Shown here one piece after another: positions 22,275 through 35,316 of a DNA stretch of 64,000 bases. The position numbers and the translations under genes are program-made. The notes below the pieces were generated by a model. The model worked only from the letters and a program-made list of their open reading frames with translations, searched no databases and was not told the DNA's origin. Source of the stretch: Aralia elata (Eukaryota; Streptophyta; Magnoliopsida; Apiales; Araliaceae); contig CM068377.1 of NCBI GenBank assembly GCA_034770075.1, forward strand, positions 58,522,275 through 58,586,274, written 5' to 3'. Position 1 is the first letter of the stretch; every line of letters begins with the position of its first letter.

Positions 22275-23564
22275 CTTGCTTGTCCTCAAGCAAAAAACAA
22301 AATTAAAAACTAGATATAAAATTTAACTCAACAAACTAACTATATGCATCAACCTAACTTACCTACGAACCAAGCAATAACCCAACCATTGTCCAACAAC
22401 AAGCCTCAGAAATACCTCAAAACACTCAAATCGGAAATCAAAGCAATATCATGGGTATAACTCTACGCAATCATTAAGGTTACACATGCTCTTAACTATT
22501 GTGTGTGTACCACCTACTCATAGTCACCTACAATCCGGACAAATTCATATAACCAACTGCTCACCGATAGTTTTCAATTCAACTTTCCAACCTTACCAAG
22601 CATATCCAAATCAATTATTCGTGAACCTCACTCAAATTAAGGGACCCCGGGATAACTCAAACCATAAACACAACCATTTTTTTTCCGCATGAACGAGTGC
22701 GTTTTATGCTCCATCTCGCTCGAAGTATGTGTCCATGAGTGAGTGCATTTTACGCTCCATCTCGACTTACCACATTCATCCTGTACTGCCCCCTTATTTT
22801 TTTTTATCTTTTTTAGGCAATAAGGTCGGAATCCCCCAAACTTAAGGGATTGTCTAAACTCATTTTCACGAATATGCTCAGCAATGTGTAAAAGTTTCCA
22901 AGAAACCTAACCAAGCAATTACCCATATAAATGTTGTCCAAGATCATAACCAATCCTAGCAAGTGGAAATGTGCAAATAATTTCAAAACAAGTCTTAAGC
23001 ATGGAAACATCCACTTTTAACTTTTATACCCACTCATTGTTAATTTCCGAATGCACACATGCTCACCATTTTCATCATTGGCTAAATCAAACAAAAGCTC
23101 AGGTATTGCTCAATTACTATGCAACATACATGATATGCAAATGATAAACTAACATGCCGACTAAACATTATATGCATCAATGAATTATTATGCAAAACTA
23201 CAATGCTATGCAACACTACGCTATGATATGCTAAACAATAATGACTCCACCCCTAAACTTAACAAATCAATGTCCTCATTGAACAAGATATAAACAAATA
23301 AAACCAAGAGGACTCCCTATCTGATACCTATCACTCGTCATCGTCTTCCTCGTCGTTGGGCTTTGCATTGGACTCTTCAGGTGAAAAAACTAGCAATGGG
23401 AGAGGTTCAGGGAAATGGAATGGCCCTTGGTTGGTGTTCAGCTAATTGAACGCTGCTGCCAACACCACTTGAAATTGGTTGTTGTTTTGACTTATGATTT
23501 CTTAACGTTCGGCAAGGCGAGAGTTCTCCAGTAATAGCTCAAAATGACAAGCCCACATCTATTT
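22275..23564 (-). other. 3' untranslated region of element F
   Basis: About 1.3 kb, AT-rich and without a supported ORF. It includes a short direct repeat (gagtgcgttttatgctccat and gagtgcattttacgctccat, near 22696 and 22741) and many scattered direct copies of tatgcaa- and atgata-like words around 23110-23240. Confidence 0.6.
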
Positions 23565-24509
23565 CTACAATTTGCATATTTGCTTATCAGTCGGATTAGA
23601 CGTAGTGGATGGGCCTGCCTCATCTTGTTGTGCTTGAATGAATCCCAGGCCTCTAGGATGCTCATCTACACCTTTCCAAACTTTGTATCGAATTATGAGG
23701 GCATGATCAATCACTGGCCAAGGATGTATTATTGTGGAATTCTCAGCCCAACTCACCCCAGTAGAATAACAAAGGGATGTAATCAACATCGGGTGCGAAA
23801 AACCGCCAGTAGTGGCACCACCTCTCACATATCGTTTGATAGAACTTTCAATCACTGACCCAACATTAATCGTCTTCCCTTTGATGAAACTGTAGAGAAG
23901 AACCGCCCTTTCTTTTGTGACATGACTAAAGTGGTTGGTTGACATCAAACGTGCACATATAAAAGCAAACCATGCCTTGCCATACCTACTCAGCTCAGAT
24001 TGAGGGAATTTCATTGCTCCACGTCCTTTAATATCCCATTTTGTCCCAAGCTTGCACAATTCCATAATCATTTTCTCATAGTCGGGCCCATTCCGCACAA
24101 ATTCAGCATGTTGATTAGTTAGTGAACTAAAGTTTGGCAAACCAAAGTGTGCATTGATGGCGTCACTCAGAACGGAAATTGTTTGGCCCCTCAATTGCAC
24201 TGTGCCAAATTGCCCTTCTTACATATTAGCATAGAACTCTCTTACAATTGGTGTAATTGCCACACCCGGTTGCACTGTGAAGTTCAACCAGTTCCTCTCA
24301 TCAATCATTAGCGCCAATTCACTGTCGTTGTCTAGGTCCGGTATAATTCCCCTCTCTGGAATGAAAGAACGATTCTCCCACTCCTTATACTTATCTGTTG
24401 CTTCAATATTTACGAATCTTTTCTGATCATAGGTCCTAGATGATTTAGAACTTGATTCGGCACCTCTGTGGCACTTTGCTGACATAATTTCGTCATAGTT
24501 GACCAACAC
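23565..24509 (-). pseudogene. Athila-type env-position protein (putative plant transposon protein domain), one stop
   Basis: The frame reads from 24509 to 23565 with a single in-frame TAA at about 24216-24218, giving 96 and then 211 codons. Residues such as FYGLP-like HFGLPN, YEKMIMELCKLGTKW, SELSRYGKAWFAFICARLMSTNHFSHVT, AVLLYSFIKGKTINVG and HPMLITSLC match the plant domain annotated as putative plant transposon protein (Pfam PF20167 as I recall), found in the ORF between pol and the 3' LTR of Athila-like elements. Its role is unknown; it is often called env-like by position only. I see no clear signal peptide or transmembrane segment in the visible part. The N-terminus may extend to the right, where C begins at 24624. 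Confidence 0.72.
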
Positions 24510-24623
24510 GCAATCAAATAGCTTTACAATGGTACCCCAAACTCTGAAATAGGCTTACAGTTTCACTTGCACAATTCAATAAACACTTGGTGTGTACTCT
24601 TGTATATGAATTTGCTACTCCTC

Positions 24624-27600
24624 TGTGACACCCCCAAATTCAGGTACCAATACCTCGAATTTGGTGCTCACGATAAAATACATCCATACACCTCTAAACA
24701 ACATAAATCAACTAATGCGGAATAAAATAAACATATGTTGTTCATTACAAAAGGTTTACTATGGTCCCAAGGTCTATAACCTTAAATAAATACATTGCAG
24801 AATACATTAATAATACAAAACTATTCCACGATTACATAACGGGATAGTACATATAACTATTCCTTAAGCTTTCCTTTGCCTTTGCCCGCTTTGAAACTCT
24901 CCGGTTTAACTGCAATAGGTTCATGATATAGCAAGGGTGAGCAACTACTTTGCTCAGCAAGTTTAAAAGCAAGAAGAAGATATATCATGAATGAATGAGA
25001 ATAATAGCTGCATAGATCAATAATTTATGAACATTGATGAAATAGCTGAAATGACATAATCAAAGCCCAAATGAAACAATGAATAATGATTATTTACTGC
25101 TGAGTGATCCAACCGACCATGAACTTTTGGCCAAAGAGTCAATCATTTAACTAACTCTTTTAAATCCTGGCCCCGTCAGTTGTACTCGAGGGGATCAACC
25201 TCTCGTACACTATGTATATGCATAACATTTAACTCTGACTGCATCGAATAACCGACACATTATAATCCCCTAATAAGGGTTGCTCTCTCAGTCCAAGAAT
25301 CCGTACCAACTACTGGTTTGGATAGCTTTTAAAATAATAACTTGTACATGTCTAGCCGAAACAAATGGCGTAGACTATTTTCTTAAACAGTTCATGAATG
25401 AAGAACTTAAACATTTTTACAATCCAACAACAAATAATGACTTCAAATGCATAAGTTGCGAATATCAATAATTATCTTGGAGGTGGAGTAATTGACAATA
25501 ATTAATCCACTAATATGATTCAATAGTAATAACTCCATTTGAGTCATGAAACTTGCAACAATATACAACACCTGTATAAAATTTGAAACCTGCTCAAAAT
25601 ATAATTCGAGTAAGGTTAGGGAAAACTTGCCCAACACAAGAGTTAGATAAGCGTTAGGAAACTTGCCTGAAGCGCTGCTACAATATTACAACACACGCTC
25701 CTTAATATCCTACAGAATTAAGTACATATTCACATAACAATTAGTCACATACCGGATATCAAATAATAGTTTATACTACTCTATGATGTTTCATTCATAC
25801 TAGAAACAAAATATTAAACAAGGTTATGCCCACTAGTCATGGCGTTACGACGCTTGTTCGTCTATATGCCCAACTTGCCTATTCGAATGCCCAAGCGACA
25901 CGCAATTGTGTACGCCTAACACGCCCATTCGATTCATCTAATACTCATTGGTTAATGCTAAGTATCATAATAAATCATAACATTCATGTTTTAGAACTTA
26001 GAACAACATTTTACATTGTCGGGAGCATTACATGTGCTTACGCGCATGCCCGACGCCCTCCGATTGCCCCCAATTTCATATCAGTCCTATAAATGGCCAA
26101 TTTCGACCATGCTACAGACCTCAAATTGAAAAACTTAAAGAACGAAAGTTGTAGGTCTACTCGTTCTCTTTCTGAATCATCTTGAATCACCTCTATCCGA
26201 GTTCTTATGAAAACGTTATGCCCATTTTAGTAAAGGACGTCGAAGCTATTTGCACAGTCTCTTGACCAGCGCCGTTGGTGCTCACAATGGCCTATGACCA
26301 GCGCCTACAGCGCTCTCATGCAGTAGCTGGACTCATGGCCAGCGCCTACCCAGGCCTGAGTCCCCAACTCGTTTTGCTTCCCGGAATGCTCTATTTTGGT
26401 GTTCTAGACCTATCTTGCTTCCAATCACCATAACTCCCTCAATACTCGTTCAAATTGGTCCGTTCCAGACTCTATGGACTCCTAAGACATAGGGCTACAA
26501 CATATCAAAAATTTAGAGCTATCCATTAACATTAACATGTTGAAATCTTTGACCAAAGTATCAAATCACGTTTTATTTTCGTGTTCTTGGTGTTCTTGGT
26601 GTTCTTCACTAAAATCGTCACCAAATCTTCGTTTTAACACCTTTTTACTCGATTCCAATTGGGTTAACTCTGTAACCCATGGAATTACAATACCATAGCA
26701 ACAAATAAATTAAACACGCATGAAAACATAGCTACAAAGTCCTCTAAAATGGTTCGAATGTCCAAAGTCCATGTTTTATCCATTGTTCTTCATGTTCTTC
26801 ATCCTCTTTAAGCATAGGTACGGATTTCTTGCATTTTTGTTCCACTTTGATGTTATTAATGGCTTATGTAACCTCTTAACAACATATATAAACATCCAAC
26901 ACAAACAAAGACAACAAGAATTTCCACAAGAACTAACTCACAAGTACAAAAGCTTATAACCCATGAAAACTTTGAAAAACCTCAACCAAATCAAATGGAA
27001 TGGATTGAGTTAAAGTTTTACCTCTTGTAGCTACTTCTTAGATGGTAGAACTCCTTTAGAGCTTTGTTAGAAACTCTCCTCAACCTCCTTGAGTCCTCCT
27101 GAAGCTTTTACTTCAAGTTAGCTCACACCCACTTCTTTCTCTCTCTAGAAGTTTTGAAGGTTGAAGATGAAGATGGTGGTGATGGTGTAGATGCTTAGCT
27201 TGCTATTCCTTCTTCCTCCTTGCTCAAAACCTGAACCTATTCTTCTCTTCCTCTCTTCTTCTTCTTCTTCTTCCTTCAAATTTTCTGCAGCACTCTCTCT
27301 CTCTCAATATTGTTCTCTCCCTCTCTTAGAAAATCTGTTGAAAAACAGAGCATTGAGGGTAGGTCTTCTAGGTGCCTTGGAAAGAGATGGGAGGAATATT
27401 GAAGAGCTCAAGGAATTTGTCTAAGTTGGGCAACTAAATGTTTGGCATGCTTGTGTTTGGGAAATGAATCTCCCAACACTTGGTCTCCTCCCCTCCCAAC
27501 CGTGCACTCCCCTCTCTCTTACACCAAATGCTGATTTTTATGCCCATATCCCATATGGGTCAAGTCTTGGGTCATGGGTTAGGTCATGGGTTTGGGTCAT

Positions 27601-27984
27601 TTCTTTGGGCCACCCATAATAAACATTTGGGCCCCTAAATAAATCACCAATGACTCCAAATAAAATTCTAACACTTGGAAAAATCCTACTACGCATATAC
27701 GCATTAACTAAATTACTCAACATCGAAAATGACACAAAATTTTATGACATGAATAGTGCCTCGAGAAACGTGCCCCGTGAATAGTGATTTAGTGACGCTT
27801 TGCGAAATCAATTATTTACTTAAACAAAACTATAACACGTAAAATTTCATTCATTCACATAACCCAGGTTGTCACACAACCTTTAAACATACAACACAAA
27901 AATAATATTAATAAAATAGAATATATTCATTAATATTAAAAAATTCGAATTACAAGGAAAATTCTAAAATTCTCGGTCGTTACA
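24624..27984 (-). repeat. 3' LTR of element C, 3361 bp
   Basis: Minus-strand start TGTAACGACCGAG at 27984 and end TTGGGGGTGTCACA at 24624. It shows similarity to the B LTR over its last several hundred bases (ggtgctcacga, ggtcccaaggtct, gcaagggtgagcaac). A pyrimidine/purine-rich stretch with cttcttcttc and ctctctctc lies at 27230-27330. ORFs within are short and unsupported. Confidence 0.88.
26268..26370. repeat. GC-rich palindromic motifs in LTR of C
   Basis: Three gaccagcgcc/ggccagcgcc blocks (about 26270, 26299 and 26339) alternate with ggtgctc and agcgctc, allowing AGCGCC to pair with GGTGCT and AGCGCT. They sit in an AT-rich LTR. Confidence 0.65.
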
Positions 27985-27999
27985 TCCTCCCCTCCTTAT
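27985..27999 (-). promoter_or_regulatory. Polypurine tract of element C
   Basis: The minus strand reads ATAAGGAGGGGAGGA directly before TGTAACGACC. Confidence 0.85.
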
Positions 28000-28051
28000 A
28001 AGAATTCTGTCTCCAGAATTATAATCTAGGTACGGAAAACTGAACATGGGT

Positions 28052-31000
28052 TCACTCAAAAAGATGCGGATAATTCTTCCTCATCTTCTCTTCTAGCTCC
28101 CACGTAGCTTCTTCAGCTGCATGGTTCCTCCAAAGTACTTTGACCGAATGAATAACCTTGTTTCTTAACGTCTGCTCTTTCCTATCTAATATATGGACAG
28201 GAATCTCTCCATATGACAAATCTCGTTCAACTTGAATTGGTTCGTAGGATATCACATGCTTGTAGTCAGGTTTATATGGTCGTAACACAGAAACGTGAAA
28301 CACATTATGAATATGCTCCAGTTCAGGAGGTAAAGCAACCTCGTACGCCACTTCACCTATCCTCTTTAAAACTTCAAAAGGTCCTACGAACCTGGGACTC
28401 AATTTACCCTTCTTTCCAAATATGATCTTCCCCTTCCAAGGTGATACCATCAAAAACACAAAGCTGCCAACTTCAAAGTCTCGCTTCTGACGATGCAAAT
28501 CGGCGTATTTCTTCTGTCGGTCTTGAGCCGCTACCAATCGATCTCTTAAGTCTCGCTTCTGACGATGCAAATCGGCGTATTTCTTCTGTCGGTCTTGAGC
28601 CGCTACCAATCGATCTTTTATCACTTTAATGACATCCACGGTCTGCTGCACCAATTTGGGCCCCAACAGTCTCCGTTCACCGACTTCGTCCCAACACAGA
28701 GGTGTTCGACACTTCCTTCCGTATAATGCTTCGTATGGCGGCATGCCAATACTCGCATGATAACTGTTATTGTAGGCAAACTCCACCAATGGTAGATGAT
28801 CGTCCCAGCTGCCTTTAAAATCCATCACACATGCTCTAAGCATATCCTCAAGCGTCTGAATCGTTCGTTCACTTTGCCCATCCGTCTGGGGATGATACGC
28901 CGTACTCAACCTCAACTAAGTTCCCAATCTTTCTTGTAAGCTCTTCCAGAAATTCGACGTGAAGCGCGGATCTCTGTCAGATACAATAGATACCGGTACT
29001 CCATGTCGTGACACAATCTCTTTCACATATAACTTTGCTACCTGCTCCAGATTGTACCTTATCTTGATCGGTAGAAAATGTGCAGATATAGTTAAACGAT
29101 CCACGATCACCCAGATCGCGTCGTAACCTTTTTGAGTTGGTGGAAGCCCCGTCACAAAATCCATCGTGATATGCTCCCACTTCCACTCAGGAATCTCCAG
29201 CGGTTGTAGCAGTCCGCCCGGTTTCTGATGTTCTGCTTTTACCCTTTGACATGTCAAACATTGCCCAACATACTCCGCAACCTCTCTTTTTATGTTCGGC
29301 CACCATAAATGTTGGCGCAAATCCTGATACATCTTGGTACTACCAGGGTGTATCGAATACTTTGTAGAATGAGCTTCCTGCAAAATCTCTTCTCTCAACT
29401 CTGGAACTATCGGTATCCAGATCCTCGCTTCAAACCTTAGTAGTCCCATGCTATCAGTTTTGTACTTCAATTCCTCTCCATCTAAGATTCGCTTCTTTAT
29501 GGCAACACATTCGTCATCCTTTTCTTGAGCCTCCTTTATCTTGTCTAATAAAGTTGGACTCGCCTCCACTACGAATAGTTTCCCGTCTGCATTCATCGGA
29601 TACTTGACTTCCAACTCTAGTCTTTCCATATCCTTGATCAGTTTCTCTTGAGCTGTCAGCATCATCAACTTATCCCTGCCCTTCCTACTTAGAGCATCAG
29701 CTACTACATTGGCCTTACCGGGATGGTATAGAATCTCACAATCGTAGTCCTTGATCAACTCCAACCATCGCCTCTGCCTCATGTTTAGTTCCTTCTGAGT
29801 GAAGATATACTTAGAACTCTTGTGGTCTGTGTATATCTCACACTTCTCCCCATACAGATAGTGTCTCCAAATCTTCAAAGCAAACACCACTGCCGCTAGT
29901 TCCAGGTCATGAGTCGGATATCCCTTCTCATAGTCCTTCAGCTGCCGTGAAGCGTACGCAATGACCTTCCCATGCTGCATCAACACGCATCCAAGGCCTT
30001 TGTGTGACGCATCACTGTACACCACAAATCCCCCTGTATTATCTGGTAGTGATAACACAGGTGCTTCACTAAGTTTCTTCTTCAACTCCAAGAAACTCTC
30101 TTCGCACTTATCCGTCCATACAAACTTTACAGTTTTCCTTGTCAAATTTGTTAACGGTGTCGCTATCTTTGAAAAGTTCTGAATAAATCTCCGATAATAA
30201 CCCGCTAATCCCAAGAAACTTCGGACTTTTGTCGGCGTCCTTGGTTGCTCCCAGTTTATTACTGCTTCTACCTTCGCAGGATCCACTGATACACCATCCT
30301 TGTCAATTACGTGCCCCAAAAACTGCACCCTTTGTAGCCAAAATTCACACTTGGAAAACATTGCATATAGCTTCTCCATTCTTAGCGTTTCCAGGGCTAT
30401 CCTCAAATGCTCGACATGTTCCTCCTCTGTCTTCGAGTAGACTAAAATGTCATCTATGAAAACGACAACAAATTTATCTAGGTATTGCTTGAACACTCGG
30501 TTCATCATTTCCATAAATGTTGCTGGCGCATTCGTCAGCCCAAACGACATCACCAGAAACTCAAAGTGTCCATATCTAGTTCTGAATGCTGTCTTTGGAA
30601 TATCTCCCTGCCTCACCTTCAGTTGGTGATATCCCGTCCTCAAGTCAATCTTCGAAAAGTATTTCGCTCCCTTTAACTGGTCAAACAGATCATCAATTCT
30701 GGGCAGCGGATACTTGTTCTTAATGGTAACCTTATTCAGTTCCCTGTAGTCAATACAGAGCCTTAACGATCCATCCTTCTTTTTCACGAACAGTACTGGC
30801 GCTCCCCACGGAGATACACTCGGACGAATATACCCCTTGCCTAGCAACCCCTGTAGTTGAACCATCAGTTCTTTCATTTCCACTGGTGCCATCCTGTACG
30901 ATGCCTTTGAGATCAGTGCGGTTCCCGGTACCAAGTCGATCACAAATTCCACTTCTCTATCCGGCGGCAATCCCGGTAAATCATCTGGGAAAACATCTGG

Positions 31001-32636
31001 AAATTCCCTTACTACAGGTATCTGACCCAGCTCACCCTCTACTCTTCGGGTATCAACCACGTGAGCCAGATAACCTATACAACCTTTCCTTAGCAATTTC
31101 TTCGCTTGCATCATCGTCAGACAACAAGATTGTCTCGGCGATTTACTACAGTAGAATATGACCCTCGACTTATCTGGAGTCTTCATGTGTATACATTTCT
31201 TCTGGCAGTCAATCACAGACCCGTGACTAGATAACCAATCCATCCCAAGGATTACATCAAATTCTCCTAGTCGTATCGGAATCAAATCTACGCTCATTTT
31301 ATACCCGTTTATCTCAGCACAACAATTTCTATGAATATGTTCTACAGGAATAACTTCCTTATTAGCTACTTCCACATTCATTGGATTCTTTAACTTCTCA
31401 CAAGGTAAGTTTAACCATTTAGCAAATTCATCCGACGCAAATGAACAGGTAGCACCCGAATCAAATAACACATATGCACTGATATTATTGATTGAAATAA
31501 TACATGACACCACGTCTTTTGATTCCATCGCATCCTGCACAGTCATGTTGAAGGTGCGTGCTACTGGTCTGTTCTGTTGTGATGGTCCTCCGATAGTCAG
31601 CTTACTGTTGTTCCCTTGGTTAGCACTGCCTGCATCGCTCTTCCTCTTTGGGCAATCCTTCTTCTGATGATCTGAAGCGCCACAAGAAAAACAACTTCCT
31701 GCTTTCGCCTTTGGGCATTGTGGGGCAATGTGCCCCGGTTGACCACAGTTGAAACAAACTCATTTTCCTTTCATGCATTCTCCAAAGTCATTCCTTCCAC
31801 ATTTCTCGCATTTATTGCCCTTCTTTGCATCCCCTCCGGACTTGCTTCCTGACATCTGACTGTCGTTCCATTTTCTCTTATTTGGGTTACTTCCCCCACT
31901 GCTACCTTCCTTATGACCATCATGGCTCTTCTTCTTTTTCTGATCTTGGTTGTGCCTGGCCAAAGCTTCGCTTCCTCCCTCATCAATGATTGCTTTCTCA
32001 AGTAACGTAGAAAACGTGTTGATCTGCAAAACCGCAACCTTACTATACACCCAAGGTTTCAGTCCTTGCTCAAATCTCTTCGCTCGCCTAGCGTCGATGT
32101 CCACCTGATGTGGAGCAAACCTAGCTAACTCATTAAATTTTGCGGCATACTCCGCAACTGACATGCTTCCTTGCTTTAGTTCCAGGAACTTTATCTCCAT
32201 ACTTGCCTGCATGCTCGCTGGAAAGTAATTTTTGAAAAACAGCTCCTTGAAACGAGCCCAAGTAATCGTACCTTCCCCGGCTCGACCTTTGTTCGCCTTC
32301 CACCAGTAATTTGCCTCACCTTTCATCATGAAAGTGGCAAACGACGTCTTCTGCTCTTCGGCCACCCTTGCGACCTCGAACACCTTTTCCATTTCTTCCA
32401 CCCATGTCTGGGCTTCTATCGGATCTGTAGTCCCGCGAAACTCCGGCGGTCCTACCAGTTTGAAATCCTTAAAGTTCGCCATGTGACTTCATGGCTGATC
32501 AACCGCAGCGGCTTGTCTGCCCTGCATTGCTTCTGCTAATAAGTTAACAAAAGTCCTCATAGGGTCTGCCTGACCCCCCTCGTTATTCACCGACTCTTCC
32601 ACCCTTGTGTATCGGGGTTGTCTTCTCGGCGGCATT
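28052..32636 (-). pseudogene. gag-pol: Gag-pol polyprotein of element C, three stop codons
   Basis: The frame starts MPPRRQPRYTR at 32636. Gag core: WVEEMEKVFEVARVAEEQ, MMKGEANYWWKAN, then a basic Lys/Ser/Gly linker and CEKCGRNDFGEC; the main zinc knuckle (CFNCGQPGH) follows the second stop. The 876-codon open part (31546-28916) has protease DSG at residues 29-31, RT with D301 and FIDD at 363-366, RNase H with D512, E549, D574 and D617, an HHCC zinc site (H726, H733, C763, C766) and integrase D796 and D857; the third acidic residue (TDGQSERT) lies after the third stop. The GPF module and chromodomain end at 28052. Stops: TGA 32489-32491, TGA 31760-31762, TAG 28916-28918; each is one C-to-T change from a sense codon in relatives. 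All catalytic residues are kept, so this copy died recently and by few changes. I found no frameshift. Confidence 0.92.
28478..28621 (-). repeat. In-frame 72-bp direct duplication in integrase of element C
   Basis: Two near-identical 72-bp units (28478-28549, 28550-28621) encode RLVAAQDRQKKYADLHRQKR twice. They lie between the integrase core and the GPF module. B, D and other relatives have one copy. Because 72 is divisible by three the frame continues. Confidence 0.92.
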
Positions 32637-34021
32637 GTCTGTTTAATAGAAAACTGTGACGCCCCCAAATCTCTACACTCCCCTGTAGCAGATCTGGTGC
32701 TCACGTGGAACTATACAACTATAAATATTCAATAAAATATGACTTCTATCTATCCAAGGTTCACAGTATCCCATAACAGATAATAATTCTCGTCAGAACG
32801 TTATCCGTGTTTGGATACCCTCACTTGGATGTACAGATTCATATCTTGTGGATATCTCTTTCATATCAATATTCCCTATCTATCTGACATTCACAGTATT
32901 AATGATAAGATTATCCATAGAACTGAGGGGCGCATTCCGGTAAAGATGGCACCTCACCGGCGCTCATTAAGTGTAACCCCAGAGCTTATAGGACTCTCAA
33001 CATCATTTAAATACCCTCATTGAGATGTATAGTTCGTATAGACACTGTATTTAACTTAGTACAACTATTCTAAAGAATTTAAAGATCAGAGTATAACGCA
33101 TTCTATAACATCAAGGATCATAATATATTACATAACATTTTGTTCGGTTACATCATTCGTTATACTAAGTTATTACAACAACAAGTCTGTAAAAAGGCTT
33201 ACAATATTCAATAACAGAAATAAAATTTAATAGTTATGACTTTTCCTCTTTTTGGTCCCAAACGTGCAAGGGATATCATCTAAAGCTGCAAAAGAAGATA
33301 TGCGCAAGAATGAGCTACAAATGCTCAGCAAGTTCATTTGAATATGTAAACACCATGTGTTTGATTTGAAAGATGTCAATGATGTATAATTGATACTGAG
33401 GGTTCTGTACCGGAACCATATATTTCAAATTGTCCTGTCAGTCTTCAATGACTTAGAACCTCTTTGAGTTCGGATATCTGGTAGGTGATCAGCCTCACCA
33501 ATATCCTAGGAGTATGCATATCATCCTACCACATTTTTGGTCAATTTAAGTTAATTGCCAATATTGGTCAATTCATTGAATTGCCAATTTAAACCTTATC
33601 TGAAGGTTTGTCGGACCACCTTCCATCTACGGTGTCCCTATTACTCAGTATAGATGTCGTACCAAAACAATTTGGTTTGACTCAACAATTTTAAGCTCAA
33701 ACAATCAATAAATGATTTCATTTCTTAAGTTATGCTGAACAAGTAGCAATAACTTCACAATAATTGATAGCAAGACATAAATGAATTGCTTAATATAAAT
33801 TGAGAAAAAGTTAGGACACTTGCCTTAGCGTAGCTCACTATAATTTTAGTACAATCGGTCAACGCACGTAGTCTACGTATACCAAATAATAAGCGTTAGC
33901 ACGTATATAAACATGTATCACGCTAATCTAAACAAGTTTCATTAAGGTTCGACGTTGATTCGGTATCTCGGTCGCATCCTTAATGGCTAAACACATAGAT
34001 TGTTCGATAAAACTTCATTTG

Positions 34022-34800
34022 GAAGTCTAATTATTAGTCTAAATAATTTAATTATTATTTCTAACATTTTTAGAAGCTTGGTATTATTTTTAAATAATTT
34101 TCAGAAGCTTGGAAGTAGTTTTAAATAATTTTACAAGCTTAGGAATATTTTTAAATGATTTAATTATCATTTAGAATAATTTTAAAACATTTAATATGTT
34201 ATTTAAATAATTTATTTATCCTTTAGAATATTTTTAGATATTTAAAATATTATTTAAATGATTTATTTATCATTTATAATATTTTTAGAAAGATAGAATA
34301 TTATTTAAATGATTTATTTTATCATTAATAATATTTTTAGACTTTACTTTATCATTAAAATAATTTATTTATTACTTATAATAATTTTCAAAACTTAATT
34401 TAATATTTAAATGATTTAATTATCATTTAAAATAATTTTTAAATACTTAATATATTATTTAAATGATTTATTTATCATTAATAATATTTAAATATTTAAT
34501 ATTTTATTTAATTATTATATATTATAATTTTATTTACCTTAATATCATTTTTAAATAATTAATATAATTATTTAATAATTTAATATCATTTTTAAATAAT
34601 TAAAACAATTATTAAATGATTTTTCATAATTATTAATTATTATTTAATTAAATTAAATAATATTTCAGAATATAGAAAAATATTAAAAATAAATTTTTAT
34701 AATTTAAAAATGAATTTTCGGATTTATTTATTAATTATTAATAATTATTTAATATTTATTTATTATTTTATAATTTATTTAATTAATTTTTTTTTTAATT
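34022..34800. repeat. AT-rich degenerate tandem repeats in D LTR 1
   Basis: Units related to tatttaaatgatttatttat and atttttagaa recur irregularly every 50-75 bp, and the whole zone is almost pure A+T. The same zone is at about 53740-54510 in LTR 2 and 62150-62925 in LTR 3, with small length differences in homopolymers. Confidence 0.75.
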
Positions 34801-34811
34801 TTATTTAATAT

Positions 34812-34837
34812 CCGTCGCTAAAGGGCTTTAGCGACGG
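34812..34837. repeat. Perfect 12-bp-arm palindrome ccgtcgctaaag in D LTR 1
   Basis: Arms 34812-34823 and 34826-34837 pair perfectly around a 2-base loop. A half copy (gtcgctaaag) follows near 34879. The same palindrome is in LTR 2 (about 54520-54545) and LTR 3 (about 62927-62952). Confidence 0.88.
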
Positions 34838-35085
34838 TCTGCATGTATTTATAGGTTTCTGGGTTTTCACATGCATTTCGTCGCTAAAGGTGTTCTTCAT
34901 GAAGAACATCTGGTCAACGCTGGTCAGGCTACTTTGATCTCAAATTAATCTCAGCTCGTTTGATGTTTATGTTTGATTTTTGTTTGTTGTTATAGCCAAC
35001 ATGGCAGTGTACAACGACATAACAAATTCCATCTTAAAATATATCATATCATGCTCTAAATTTGATGGTCAAACCACCGGGTTCA

Positions 35086-35128
35086 GACTGTTCTTGAGTT
35101 TCTGGGTTACCCAGAAACTCAAGCAGTC
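35086..35128. repeat. Perfect 15-bp-arm palindrome in D LTR 1
   Basis: The arm cttgagtttctgggt (35093-35107) and its exact complement (35109-35123) are separated by one base. Outer gactg/cagtc extends the stem past a 2-base bulge. Copies are in LTR 2 near 54797-54838 and LTR 3 near 63200-63242. Confidence 0.9.
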
Positions 35129-35316
35129 ATAACGGTCAACGCCTTTTGACCATTAATAACTTTGATTCTGTGTTTTCTAAATGTGTTTTGATGATTCAAG
35201 ATTGTAGTTTACATACCAAATAACATGTTTAAAACAAGAAACAACATATTAAATATCATCTAGGTCATTTCTGGGTTGATCAAAAGTCTTGTCAGACTCT
35301 GTCAGAATGTTCTTCA

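Larger units (their letters stand above)
20989..24623 (-). mobile_element. Element F: Athila-like retrotransposon, 3' part
   Basis: A minus-strand 3' LTR (20989-22255), PPT, about 1.3 kb of 3' untranslated sequence and a broken env-position ORF are present; then element C begins. The gaggacaagcaagaatt and taagtttgggg context at the PPT and the conserved tctgtgggaacgatac stretch near the LTR end are typical of Athila-type elements. gag and pol are not in the window and would lie beyond C and D if they still exist. Confidence 0.75.
24624..32654 (-). mobile_element. Element C: Tekay/Del-type chromovirus, 5' end displaced by element D
   Basis: A full 3' LTR (24624-27984), PPT, complete gag-pol coding region (28052-32636) and 18 bp of leader are present, all on minus. 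At 32655 the D LTR begins (tgtgacgccccc). The PBS and 5' LTR of C are missing here and would be expected right of the D array. The left border lies in element F. Confidence 0.87.

Noticed and set aside
22486..22692. 68-codon ORF in the 3' UTR of F
   Set aside because: No domain, low-complexity context, and the region is non-coding in Athila-type elements.
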